From Mangrovivirga halotolerans (GTDB lineage Bacteria; Bacteroidota; Bacteroidia; Cytophagales; Cyclobacteriaceae): DNA of 64,000 nt. Shown here one piece after another: positions 56,566 through 64,000 of the stretch; positions within the stretch are counted from its first letter, which is position 1; every line of letters begins with the position of its first letter. Below the pieces are notes generated by a model. The model was not told the DNA's origin, searched no databases, and was given only the letters and a program-made list of their open reading frames with translations. The stretch covers positions 434,001 through 498,000 of the forward strand of contig NZ_JAPFQN010000005.1 of the NCBI RefSeq assembly GCF_026241165.1. Direction: 5' to 3'. The position numbers and the translations under genes were made by a program.

Positions 56566-57651
56566 ATGAAAATCACTGCTTTTTTCATTGGAATATTATT
56601 TATTTCTGTCCAATACATCGATGCACAGAATGATTACTTATACAATGATTCTCATTTTCACCTGACTAACTATATTCAAAAAGGTACGGACATCGAGGAA
56701 TTCCTAAAAATAATGGGTGACGATGTCGGTAGAGTGGCTTTATTTGGAATACCATTACAGCAAACCTGGGCATATGAAAATACAGGTGACTATGCACCGG
56801 GATATTATCTTCAAACCGACGCCCCCCTTTATTACTATTCATTTACTGATGCACATATTGCGATGGCCTATAAATCTTTATCTGAGGAACAGAAGAAAAG
56901 ATTTGATCCAATGATTACTGGATTTAATCCGGCTGATATGTATGCCGTAGATCACATAAAGAGAGTATTAAAAACTTTTCCGGGTGTATTCAGTGGTATT
57001 GGAGAATTTTCTATTCATAAGGAATTTGTTTCTGCTAAAGTAGCAGGTCCAACAGCAAGTCTTAATAATCCTGCGCTTGATAAGATTTTGGATTTTTGTG
57101 AAGAGTCTGGCTTACTTATTATTTTACATAGTGATATAGATGTTCCGTTTCAAAAGCCAAATCAATTACCTACCTATGTAAAGCAAATGCGTGATCTGTT
57201 TAGCAGGCATCCAAATACTACAATAATATGGGCTCACACAGGTTTGGGAAGAGTAGTTCATCCTGCAAAAAGCGGTGCCGTTTCACCAGGCGAAAGAACT
57301 CCGGGGCACCTGGAAATCATCGAAAAAGCGTTGACTTTGGATGAGTTTAAAAATTTACATTTTGATATATCATGGGATGAAGTAGCTAAATACGTAGTTT
57401 CGAGTCCGGAAAACTTACAAAAAACAGCTGATCTAATAAATAAATATCCGGATAGGTTTTTATTTGGAACTGATGTTGTAGCACCAGATTCTAAAGAGAT
57501 GTATTTAGCAGTATATAATATGTATCAACCACTTTGGGATAAATTAACTCCTGAAGCTAAAAATAAAGTAACCAAAGAAAATTATATCAGACTTTTTGAT
57601 GAAGCAAATAAAAAAGTCAGATCCTGGGAAAAGGGAAATTTGGAGAATTAG
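56566..57651 (+). CDS. Exported TIM-barrel amidohydrolase
   Basis: The 361-residue protein starts with a signal peptide (FIGILFISVQYIDAQ) and has an amidohydrolase-2-like barrel: NDSHFHL with HxH near the N-terminus, GIGEFSIHKEF, LLIILHSDID, TTIIWAHTGLGR and FLFGTDVVAP near the end. The Asp, His and Glu ligands of a metal centre are present. It is the last gene of the porin-glutaminase operon and starts 8 bases after it. It may open an amide or lactam to feed glutamine-like compounds to the glutaminase, by inference. Confidence 0.82.
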   Translation: MKITAFFIGILFISVQYIDAQNDYLYNDSHFHLTNYIQKGTDIEEFLKIMGDDVGRVALFGIPLQQTWAYENTGDYAPGYYLQTDAPLYYYSFTDAHIAMAYKSLSEEQKKRFDPMITGFNPADMYAVDHIKRVLKTFPGVFSGIGEFSIHKEFVSAKVAGPTASLNNPALDKILDFCEESGLLIILHSDIDVPFQKPNQLPTYVKQMRDLFSRHPNTTIIWAHTGLGRVVHPAKSGAVSPGERTPGHLEIIEKALTLDEFKNLHFDISWDEVAKYVVSSPENLQKTADLINKYPDRFLFGTDVVAPDSKEMYLAVYNMYQPLWDKLTPEAKNKVTKENYIRLFDEANKKVRSWEKGNLEN

Positions 57652-57690
57652 GACATTAACAAATGTTATCTAATCTATACTAAATAAAAA

Positions 57691-57711
57691 AAAGCAGCCT
57701 GAGGCTGCTTT
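57691..57711. terminator. Terminator between the amidohydrolase and cold-shock genes
   Basis: AAAGCAGCC pairs with GGCTGCTTT around a 3-base loop. On the minus strand the hairpin runs into eight Ts, a strong end for the cold-shock transcript; it also closes the plus-strand operon. Confidence 0.85.
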
Positions 57712-57745
57712 GTAATGACTTTGAATATATAAACTAGTGGAGTTA

Positions 57746-57937
57746 TTAATCAATAACTCGAACATTTACTGCATTCATGCCTTTTCTTCCTTGCTCAAGT
57801 TCGAACTCTACGTGATCATCTTCTCTGATCTCATCGATCAAACCTGATGCGTGTACGAAAATGTCTTCACTTGAATCTGATGGTTTAATGAAACCGAAAC
57901 CTTTGGTTTCATTAAAAAACTTAACTGTACCTTCCAT
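57746..57937 (-). CDS. Cold shock protein
   Basis: The 63-residue protein is a single cold-shock domain: GTVKFFNETKGFGFIKP (RNP1) and DIFVHASGL (RNP2). It binds single-stranded RNA and DNA and acts as an RNA chaperone. It follows a charged 84-residue protein by 16 bases in the same transcript, which has a long leader and a strong terminator. Confidence 0.95.
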   Translation of the reverse strand: MEGTVKFFNETKGFGFIKPSDSSEDIFVHASGLIDEIREDDHVEFELEQGRKGMNAVNVRVID

Positions 57938-57953
57938 TATATATTAATTGTTA

Positions 57954-58208
57954 TTAGTAATTCTCTTTTCTATTAGGCCTTGATTGATCCCTTCTCTGCT
58001 CTTTCTTCTCCTTTTTCTCTTCTCTTTCCTCGGGTGGAGTAGTTGTTATATTTCCATTTTCGTCAACATAAGCTAACATATCCTCCAAATCACCACCTTT
58101 GTCATTATTTTCCTGGCGTTCCTTCTTCCTCTCTTCTTTTTCTTTTTTCTTTTGTAACTTCTTTTTCTCTTTTTGCCTTTTAATAAAGCTGTTTTGAGAT
58201 CTTGCCAT
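57954..58208 (-). CDS. Highly charged Lys/Glu-rich protein before the cold-shock gene
   Basis: The 84-residue protein is composed mostly of Lys, Glu, Arg and Gln (KRQKEKKKLQKKKEKEER), with a more structured middle (GGDLEDMLAYVDENGNITTTPPEE). Proteins of this kind often precede cold-shock genes in Bacteroidota. A ribosome- or RNA-linked role is likely from composition and operon position but is not shown. Confidence 0.7.
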   Translation of the reverse strand: MARSQNSFIKRQKEKKKLQKKKEKEERKKERQENNDKGGDLEDMLAYVDENGNITTTPPEEREEKKEKKEQRRDQSRPNRKENY

Positions 58209-58433
58209 GAACTATTCTTTGAATTTTAAATAAACAACCCGGCTTTTCCGGATTATTGACATATGGAATATTTCTGGTAAAACCAGCTTCCGGGGATTCA
58301 GAAAATAATACTTGAAACAATATTAATTGAGAGAGCTTATCCTGTGAATCAATTATGTCCTGGTAGGAATAAATCTAATCAAAAAACCTGAAATACAAAA
58401 TAGGTTTGATTGTTTAATAATATTACTACGTTG
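58209..58433 (-). promoter_or_regulatory. Long 5' leader of the cold-shock operon
   Basis: About 225 bases separate the -7 box from the first gene. The leader contains GGTAAAACC-like and CCGG-rich stretches that may fold (ACCCGG near 58238 with CCGGGG near 58290), and no coding frame. Cold-shock mRNAs of other bacteria have long thermosensing leaders; similar behaviour is plausible here. Confidence 0.4.
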
Positions 58434-58441
58434 CAAATGTA
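58434..58441 (-). promoter_or_regulatory. -7 box of the cold-shock operon (TACATTTG)
   Basis: On the minus strand an exact TAnnTTTG box lies here, followed by C as usual. No clear -33 TTTG lies at the right distance. Confidence 0.5.
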
Positions 58442-58509
58442 CAAATATTTATCTTAAATAAAGAACTTTATTATTAAATATTAATTGTCTGATTCACCTT
58501 AAATATTAC

Positions 58510-58884
58510 TCAGAGTTCACCGGCTTCTTTTAGTTGGTTCACTTCATCTTCTGTAAATAACCTTGAACGGATTATAAACCTGATCCCAAGTGGTATTTCT
58601 AATGAAAAACTCGATCCTCTACCCTTGGTAACATCAAGTGTCAAATGGGTATGTTTCCAGTATTCATATTGATCTTTAGACATATAAAATTTACAATCAT
58701 CTACCTCACCCAGCAAAATATCGCTTTCCCCTACTTTAAAATCTCCATCTTCGAAGCACATCGGTGATGACCCATCACAGCATCCTCCACTCTGATGAAA
58801 CATTAAGGGGCCAAATCGATCTTTTAATTGATCAATAACCTTTGAAGCATCTTTTGTTATTCCGATTTTTTCTACTTTTCCCAT
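58510..58884 (-). CDS. DUF779 family protein
   Basis: The 124-residue protein has the DUF779 features: FHQSGGCCDGSSPMC, DILLGEV, FYMSKDQYEYWKHTHLTLDVTKGRGSSFSLE. The cysteines suggest metal or thiol chemistry. DUF779 genes usually stand next to NAD-dependent aldehyde dehydrogenases, as here, 74 bases after one, and the protein is thought to assist that enzyme. Function is not proven. Confidence 0.88.
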   Translation of the reverse strand: MGKVEKIGITKDASKVIDQLKDRFGPLMFHQSGGCCDGSSPMCFEDGDFKVGESDILLGEVDDCKFYMSKDQYEYWKHTHLTLDVTKGRGSSFSLEIPLGIRFIIRSRLFTEDEVNQLKEAGEL

Positions 58885-58958
58885 GATTGTTATAAATTAA
58901 AAAGAAGAGAAGGCAATAAACCTTCTCATTCTTTTACTTACCACGCAAATTCACCCTA

Positions 58959-60482
58959 TTAAAAGAAACCCAACTTATTCTTGTCGTATGAAATCAACAT
59001 ATTTTTGGTGTTGCGATAGTGATTCAACATCATCTTATGGTTTTCTCTACCAAAACCGGATTTTTTATAACCTCCAAACGGAGCATGTGCCGGATAAGCA
59101 TGGTAACAATTCACCCAGACTCTTCCTGCTTTAATCGCACGTGGCATTTGATAGATCTCATGTGCATCTCTTGTCCATAATCCTGCTCCTAAGCCGTACA
59201 GGGTATCATTGGCAATTTCTATCGCCTCATCCATATCTTTAAAGGTTGTTACGCATGTAACAGGACCAAATATTTCTTCCTGAAAAACACGCATCTTATT
59301 GTGCCCTTTGAAAATTGTCGGTTCGATATAAAACCCATTTTCCAAATCTCCATCTAATTTAGCTTTCTTACCCCCACATAAAACCTCTGCGCCTTCTTGC
59401 TTACCTATATCCAGATAAGAAAGAATCTTCTCAAACTGGTCATTGGAAGCCTGAGCACCCATCATTGTATCTTCAGCAAGAGGATGTCCCATTTTGATAG
59501 CCTTTGTACGTTTAACTACTCTGTCCATAAAAGCATCATAAATGGATTCATGAACAAGTATTCTTGATGGACAGGTGCATACCTCTCCCTGATTCAGCGC
59601 AAACATTACGGCCCCTTCGATGCATTTATCAAAAAACTCATCATCGGCTTCCATGATACTCGGCATGAAGATATTAGGAGATTTACCTCCTAACTCCATT
59701 GTTACAGGAATTAGATTTTCAGATGCATACTGCATAATTAATCTACCTGTTGTGGTTTCCCCTGTAAAGGCTACTTTCGAAATTCTTGAAGATGTAGCTA
59801 AGGGCTTTCCTGCCTCAGGACCATATCCGGTAACGATATTAATTACTCCGTCAGGAACTATATCTTTAATAAGATCCATAAGTATCATGATGCTCGTAGG
59901 GGTCTGCTCTGCAGGCTTAACTACAGTACAGCATCCGGCAGCAAGTGCAGGAGCGATTTTCCAGGTCGCCATTAATAATGGGAAATTCCAGGGTATTATC
60001 TGACCAACAACACCTAGAGGTTCCTGCAAGTTAATACTAACCGTATTTGGATCATGCTCTGAAATAGTTGATTCATCAGCACGAATTGCTCCGGCAAAAT
60101 ATCTGAAATGATCAACACACAATGGAAGATCTGCTGCTCTTGTTTCTCTTAATGCTTTACCATTGTCGATAGTTTCTACCCTGGCCAGATGTTCGAGGTT
60201 TTCTTCAATGATATCCGCGATATCAAGAAGTACTTTTGCTCTTTCAGCTGCAGGCGTTTTGGACCATGTTTGGAATGCCTTATGTGCAGCATCAATTGCT
60301 TTTTCGACATCGTCTTTATTACCACGTGCTGCCCTGGTGAACGCCTCTCCATCAATCGGACTGATATTATCAAAATATTCTCCGCTTGCCGGTGCCACCC
60401 ATTTACCTCCTATGAAATGATCATAATGAGGTTTAAATTGGGGGCGGTCGACCACCGTTTGTTTTTTAGTTGCTGTTTTCAT
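58959..60482 (-). CDS. NAD-dependent aldehyde dehydrogenase
   Basis: I place the start at the ATG at 60482 ([16 protein letters not shown], 507 residues); the longer frame to 60608 is the promoter region. Motifs of ALDH class: Rossmann [11 protein letters not shown], the general-base Glu in [11 protein letters not shown], and the nucleophile Cys in [11 protein letters not shown]. It belongs to the AldB/ExaC type that oxidises short aldehydes such as acetaldehyde. It forms a unit with the DUF779 gene and is divergent from an AraC-type regulator that likely controls it. Confidence 0.93.
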   Translation of the reverse strand: MKTATKKQTVVDRPQFKPHYDHFIGGKWVAPASGEYFDNISPIDGEAFTRAARGNKDDVEKAIDAAHKAFQTWSKTPAAERAKVLLDIADIIEENLEHLARVETIDNGKALRETRAADLPLCVDHFRYFAGAIRADESTISEHDPNTVSINLQEPLGVVGQIIPWNFPLLMATWKIAPALAAGCCTVVKPAEQTPTSIMILMDLIKDIVPDGVINIVTGYGPEAGKPLATSSRISKVAFTGETTTGRLIMQYASENLIPVTMELGGKSPNIFMPSIMEADDEFFDKCIEGAVMFALNQGEVCTCPSRILVHESIYDAFMDRVVKRTKAIKMGHPLAEDTMMGAQASNDQFEKILSYLDIGKQEGAEVLCGGKKAKLDGDLENGFYIEPTIFKGHNKMRVFQEEIFGPVTCVTTFKDMDEAIEIANDTLYGLGAGLWTRDAHEIYQMPRAIKAGRVWVNCYHAYPAHAPFGGYKKSGFGRENHKMMLNHYRNTKNMLISYDKNKLGFF

Positions 60483-60625
60483 GTTTGGGGTTATTTTTAG
60501 TATTAAATATTCCAATATCATCCAATTATTTAATCTAAACTTTGCCCACAGTCTGTTTCTATACTCTATTAGTCTGCATTTGACCCGAAATTCAATATTA
60601 TATTCCAACCAAAAACCTATAATTA

Positions 60626-61606
60626 GTGGATTATGATCAAAAAAAATATTACATTAAAATAAATCCTAACCTGCTAAAACCTGTGAAAAAGCATCTGATA
60701 GATCCTTTCCCTTTTAATGAAAAAAGGTCTTTACTCACTCTTGTGGAAAACAGGACTTCCTATTCATTCGATTCATGTGAATTAAACTTATTTGAAACTC
60801 ATCAGACAGTTGAAAATGTAAACCTGGTTTTTGATCATTTTGTGTTTACAAGTATGCTTAGTGGAAAGAAAATCATGACATTACCCGATAAACCTTCATT
60901 TGAATACCTGCCAGGTGAATCTGTAATATTGCCTCCGGGTGAATTAATGAATATCGATTTTCCTGAAGCTCAAAAGGGAAACCCAACTCAATGTATCGCT
61001 TTAACCATATCAGATGAGATTATTCTGGACACAATAGATAAACTGAATGAACTTCATCCAAAAGAAGATTCATGGGGTGATTGGGATGTTGATCCGTCAA
61101 TTTTCCATCTTAATAATAATTTTGACCTTGCTGATGCAATTAACCGAATTGTCAGAATCACAAAGAGTGAAAAAGGTAAAATTAAGGATATAATGATCGA
61201 TCTTACTTTAAAAGAAATGCTGGTCAGACTAATGCAGACTCAGGCCAGGGTCGTTTTTGAGTCCTCATATACTCAATTAGCAGGAAATAATAGTCTTGCT
61301 GCTGCAATCCAGTTTATAAAAGCTAACCTCAGAAATAATATTGATCTTGCAAAAGTAGCAGAAACTGCCTGCATGAGCAGAGCTACATTTTTTAAAAAAT
61401 TTAAAGAATCTATGGGCATTACGCCTGCTCAGTATATTCTTAAAGAAAGAATCAAACTTGCTAAAAATGAATTGAAAAACACATCTCAAAATATTACTGC
61501 TGTCTGTTATGCCTGTGGTTTTGAAAACCTTTCTCATTTTATAAAAGCATTTAAACACGAAACCGGCTATACTCCTAAAAACTTTCAGACTTCAAAAACT
61601 TTTTAA
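60626..61606 (+). CDS. AraC family transcriptional regulator
   Basis: The frame starts with GTG at 60626; no in-frame ATG is near. The 326-residue protein has a cupin-like N-terminal ligand part (residues about 15-130, [34 protein letters not shown]) and a two-helix-turn-helix AraC domain at about 220-325 ([63 protein letters not shown]). It diverges from the aldehyde dehydrogenase gene and is the natural activator of that unit, perhaps sensing an aldehyde or alcohol. Confidence 0.88.
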   Translation: MDYDQKKYYIKINPNLLKPVKKHLIDPFPFNEKRSLLTLVENRTSYSFDSCELNLFETHQTVENVNLVFDHFVFTSMLSGKKIMTLPDKPSFEYLPGESVILPPGELMNIDFPEAQKGNPTQCIALTISDEIILDTIDKLNELHPKEDSWGDWDVDPSIFHLNNNFDLADAINRIVRITKSEKGKIKDIMIDLTLKEMLVRLMQTQARVVFESSYTQLAGNNSLAAAIQFIKANLRNNIDLAKVAETACMSRATFFKKFKESMGITPAQYILKERIKLAKNELKNTSQNITAVCYACGFENLSHFIKAFKHETGYTPKNFQTSKTF

Positions 61607-61616
61607 TCACCTGTAA

Positions 61617-62330
61617 ATGAAGATTATCCATCTGATTTCCGGTCCCCGGAATATCTCCACAGCAATGATGTATGCCTTTGCACAACGAAGTGATACCACC
61701 GTAATCGACGAACCTTTTTATGGTTATTATTTAAAACATTCTGATATAGATCACCCTGGAAAGGAAGAGATATTGAATTCAATGGAAACTGATCCTGAAA
61801 TAGTGATCAAAAATCTATATTCTGCTGCTAAAAAGACCCCGGTTTTGTTTATAAAAGATATGGCAAAACATATTCAAGGGCTTAATACGGACTTTATGAA
61901 TAAAATGCATAATGTCTTTCTTATCCGTGAACCATCTCACATTATTGCTTCATTTTCAAAAGTTGTGGATCATATTCCGGAAAAAGAGATCGGTTATAGT
62001 TACTCACTCAGGCTCTATGAACAGCTTATCAAAAAAGAACAAAATCCACTGGTTATTGATTCGGGAATTGTTCTTGGAGATCCTGAGTCTTCATTAATAA
62101 AAATTTGTGATGCTCTTGGTATTGAATATCAAAGTTCTATGCTAACCTGGCAACCTGGCCCACGTCAGGAAGATGGCATATGGGCAAAATACTGGTATAA
62201 TAATGTCCATAAAAGCGCAGGATTAAAGCATAAGATGGAAAAGCCTAAAGATGTTGATGAAAAATATTATTCTCTTTATTTGCAGTCGATTGAATACTAT
62301 AAAGAATTATTAAAACACGCTATTAAATAA
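61617..62330 (+). CDS. Sulfotransferase-like P-loop protein
   Basis: The 237-residue cytosolic protein has a sulfotransferase-like P-loop (LISGPRNISTAMMYAFAQRSD) and the later 3'-phosphate binding segment (VFLIREPSHIIASFSKV). The family uses PAPS to add sulfate to a hydroxyl or amino group. It ends 4 bases before the class IV aminotransferase and starts 10 bases after the AraC gene. Related pairs are seen in other genomes as a hypothetical sulfotransferase with an aminotransferase. The natural acceptor is unknown, and some members may have lost sulfotransferase activity. Confidence 0.78.
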   Translation: MKIIHLISGPRNISTAMMYAFAQRSDTTVIDEPFYGYYLKHSDIDHPGKEEILNSMETDPEIVIKNLYSAAKKTPVLFIKDMAKHIQGLNTDFMNKMHNVFLIREPSHIIASFSKVVDHIPEKEIGYSYSLRLYEQLIKKEQNPLVIDSGIVLGDPESSLIKICDALGIEYQSSMLTWQPGPRQEDGIWAKYWYNNVHKSAGLKHKMEKPKDVDEKYYSLYLQSIEYYKELLKHAIK

Positions 62331-62333
62331 CTC

Positions 62334-63242
62334 ATGTTACAAGAATTTAATCCAAAGAACAAGGACATTAAAGTTTGGGTAGGAAATAAGCTGTATCCAC
62401 GTAATGAAGCTAAAGTATCTGTTTTTGACAGCATTGTACAAGGCGGAGATGGCGTGTGGGAAGGACTGCGGATATACGATGGTCATGTATTTTGTCTTGA
62501 CCAACATCTTGAGAGGCTTGAATATTCAGCAAAGGCATTGGCGTTCGAGGATATCCCCGATAGAAAATATATTAAAAAAGCCCTTGCTGATACCTTGAAA
62601 GCAAATGGTATGACGGATCAAACTCATGTCAGGCTTACCCTTACAAGAGGAGAAAAGATCACTTCAGGAATGGACCCAAGGTTAAACACGATGGGCGCTA
62701 ACCTGATTATCCTTGCAGAATGGAAACCACTGGTGTATGATAATGAAAATGGCATAAGAGTGATCACCTCCTCTATTCAAAGAAATTCACCAAGACATCT
62801 TGATAGTAAAATTCATCATAATAATTTGTTAAATAACATTCTTGCCAAAGTCCAGGCAAATTTTGCAGGTGTCGATGCCGGGGTAATGTTGGACACAAAT
62901 GGTTTTGTATCAGAACTAAATGACACAAATCTGTTTATGGTCCATAAAAACAAAATCTATACTCCTCATGCTGATGCGTGCTTACCGGGAATTACCCGTG
63001 GTTTAGTAATTGATGTAGCAAAAGACTCGGGCCATGAAGTAATCGAGAAAAACCTTTCAATCAATGAATTTTACAATGGTGATGAAGTTTTCTGCACAGG
63101 CACAATGGGTGAATTAACTCCTGTTAAAGAAATAGATGGAAGGAAAATAGAAAATAAAACAGGCACTAATCTCAGGGAATTTCTGGTCAATAAAATCCAT
63201 GAACTAATCCCCACATTAGGAGAAAGAATAGATGATCTTTAA
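62334..63242 (+). CDS. Class IV aminotransferase (branched-chain/D-amino acid type)
   Basis: The 302-residue PLP enzyme is of fold type IV: YEGLRIYDG-like start (GDGVWEGLRIYDGHVFCLDQHLERLEYSA), the PLP Lys in SKIHHNNLLNN, Glu in VSELNDTNLFMV and ITRGLVIDVAK, CTGTMGELTPV. The branched-chain aminotransferase and D-amino acid/aminodeoxychorismate lyase branches are hard to separate by eye. Close coupling with the sulfotransferase-like gene suggests a joint metabolic role. Confidence 0.88.
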   Translation: MLQEFNPKNKDIKVWVGNKLYPRNEAKVSVFDSIVQGGDGVWEGLRIYDGHVFCLDQHLERLEYSAKALAFEDIPDRKYIKKALADTLKANGMTDQTHVRLTLTRGEKITSGMDPRLNTMGANLIILAEWKPLVYDNENGIRVITSSIQRNSPRHLDSKIHHNNLLNNILAKVQANFAGVDAGVMLDTNGFVSELNDTNLFMVHKNKIYTPHADACLPGITRGLVIDVAKDSGHEVIEKNLSINEFYNGDEVFCTGTMGELTPVKEIDGRKIENKTGTNLREFLVNKIHELIPTLGERIDDL

Positions 63243-63251
63243 ATCTAATAA

Positions 63252-63623
63252 TTAATGCCTGTCAATAAATTCTTTGATCATCTGTGCCTGTAACTGACTT
63301 ACATATGGATGATCAGGAGCTTTATTTAATAACACCAACGTATAAGCAAATTTAGAAAGTTTCCAGTCTGGTGAAAGGGTATGCATGTTATCATCAGAAA
63401 TAAAATATTTCCTGAAGTGTTCTTCTACGGGAATACCGCTATTCATACAGACTTTAATGGCTTTATTTATTGCCTCAGACATATCCTGCGAGACATCTTT
63501 ACCAGTTATTTCAATTATATTTGAAGCATTATAAGACAAGTTTTTATCCCTTAGCGCCTCTTCAAACCGACTAAAAGTAGGATTAGCCCGCACTGTTCCG
63601 TAATTTATAATTTCATAGATCAT
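63252..63623 (-). CDS. Small DinD/BRO-N-like protein
   Basis: The 123-residue protein resembles the BRO-N/DinD core: ...AINKAIKVCMNSGIPVEEHFRKYF... then DWKLSKFAYTLVLLNKAPDHPYVSQLQAQ, matching the A-C-x-x-S-G, H-F and L-S-x-x-A-x-x-L-x-x-x-N pattern of DNA-damage-inducible protein D. The usual C-terminal half of DinD is absent. It lies 20 bases after the DnaJ-family gene on the same strand. A DNA-binding or stress role is only suggested. Confidence 0.55.
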   Translation of the reverse strand: MIYEIINYGTVRANPTFSRFEEALRDKNLSYNASNIIEITGKDVSQDMSEAINKAIKVCMNSGIPVEEHFRKYFISDDNMHTLSPDWKLSKFAYTLVLLNKAPDHPYVSQLQAQMIKEFIDRH

Positions 63624-63643
63624 AATTTGTATTCGGTTGCTGT

Positions 63644-64000
63644 TTATACATATTGTTCACTAAAACTTGCTTTAAAATTTTTAAGAATTTCTTTTTGCTC
63701 ACTATTTAATTTTTCTGGTAATTTCGCTTGTATTTTAACGTAAAGATCACCTTTGCTTTGCTTTCCATACACAGGCATACCTTTTCCTTTAAGTCGAAAA
63801 GTTTTGCCATTTTGAGTCGCTTCAGGAAGTTTGATCTTCACTTTACCAGATAAAGTATCCACTTCAGTACCACCACCAAGCATCATCGTAAAAATATCTA
63901 CTTCATGGTCGAGATAAAGATCATCACCTTTTCTGCTATACCTGCTGTCTTCCCTGACTTTAACATTTAAGATCAGATTTCCTCGTGTTCCCGTAGGGCC
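63644..64000 (-). CDS. DnaJ/CbpA-type chaperone, C-terminal part (gene runs off the window)
   Basis: The frame enters from the window edge with the visible C-terminal 118 residues: GPTGTRGNLILNVKVREDSRYSRKGDDLYLDHEVDIF, then LGGGTEVDTLSGKVKIKLPEATQNGKTFRLKGKGMP and GDLYVKIQAKLPEKLN. This is the substrate-binding double barrel of DnaJ/CbpA proteins. The absence of zinc-finger repeats near it suits a CbpA-like member, but the J domain is outside the window. Confidence 0.85.
   Translation of the reverse strand, partial: GPTGTRGNLILNVKVREDSRYSRKGDDLYLDHEVDIFTMMLGGGTEVDTLSGKVKIKLPEATQNGKTFRLKGKGMPVYGKQSKGDLYVKIQAKLPEKLNSEQKEILKNFKASFSEQYV

Noticed and set aside
59620-60500. Plus-strand frames inside the aldehyde dehydrogenase gene
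   Set aside because: Antisense shadows of an intact enzyme with full catalytic motifs.
60483-60608. N-terminal extension of the aldehyde dehydrogenase
   Set aside because: It is not like the family start and would fill the promoter region shared with the AraC-type gene.

Overview
The window is AT-rich chromosomal DNA from a member of the Bacteroidota, probably a Cytophagales-type environmental organism. The evidence is a 2,062-residue secreted protein ending in a type IX secretion (Por) sorting domain, lipoprotein signal peptides, several promoters of the Bacteroidota type (TAnnTTTG at -7), absence of Shine-Dalgarno sites, a CzcA-CzcC fusion, and the DUF6660-like protein that sits before such fusions. 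No rRNA, CRISPR array, transposase or prophage was seen; gene order looks like ordinary chromosome with accessory islands.

Region 1-7.7 kb: a minus-strand set made of a small unknown protein, a cytosolic fusion of a trypsin-like and a subtilisin-like protease, and a truncated HxH metallohydrolase; then EcsC-like, cardiolipin synthase and HdeD-like membrane genes. Region 7.8-12.5 kb: a catabolic group (two-propeller and single-propeller SMP-30/gluconolactonase-like proteins, acetoacetate-decarboxylase-like protein, short-chain dehydrogenase). Region 13.4-19.2 kb: a MalT-type LuxR regulator, a small LuxR protein, a deacetylase/glucosaminidase cell-wall pair and a hemerythrin.

Region 19.2-24.2 kb is the most unusual locus: RtcB RNA ligase, a slipin (SPFH) protein, an 832-base leader carrying an apparently intact tRNA-Tyr and two circularly permuted tRNA-like modules, and, divergently, a WYL regulator fused to a PhyH-type 2-oxoglutarate dioxygenase. 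The T-arm, a capped acceptor-like stem and the D-arm follow each other in permuted order in both modules, as in the tRNA-like domain of bacterial Y RNAs, yet no Ro60/TROVE gene is in the window. I read this as a regulated RNA-repair or RNA-sensing cassette.

Region 24.2-42.7 kb: an AcrAB-TolC-like tripartite pump, yebC, the giant surface protein, an unknown helical protein, a 1,311-residue membrane sensor-like protein with a degenerate NTPase-like region, and a small exported protein. Region 42.7-50.8 kb: aspartate/glutamate racemase divergent from a heavy-metal resistance operon (Fur-family regulator with a perfect 7-1-7 palindrome, Cys/His-rich small protein, CzcA-CzcC fusion, adaptor, CDF exporter). 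Region 50.8-64 kb: dienelactone hydrolase, App1-like phosphatase, an operon of two porins with an exported glutaminase and an exported amidohydrolase, a cold-shock operon with a long leader, DUF779 plus aldehyde dehydrogenase with a divergent AraC regulator, a sulfotransferase-like/class IV aminotransferase pair, a DinD/BRO-N-like small protein and the C-terminal part of a DnaJ-family chaperone.
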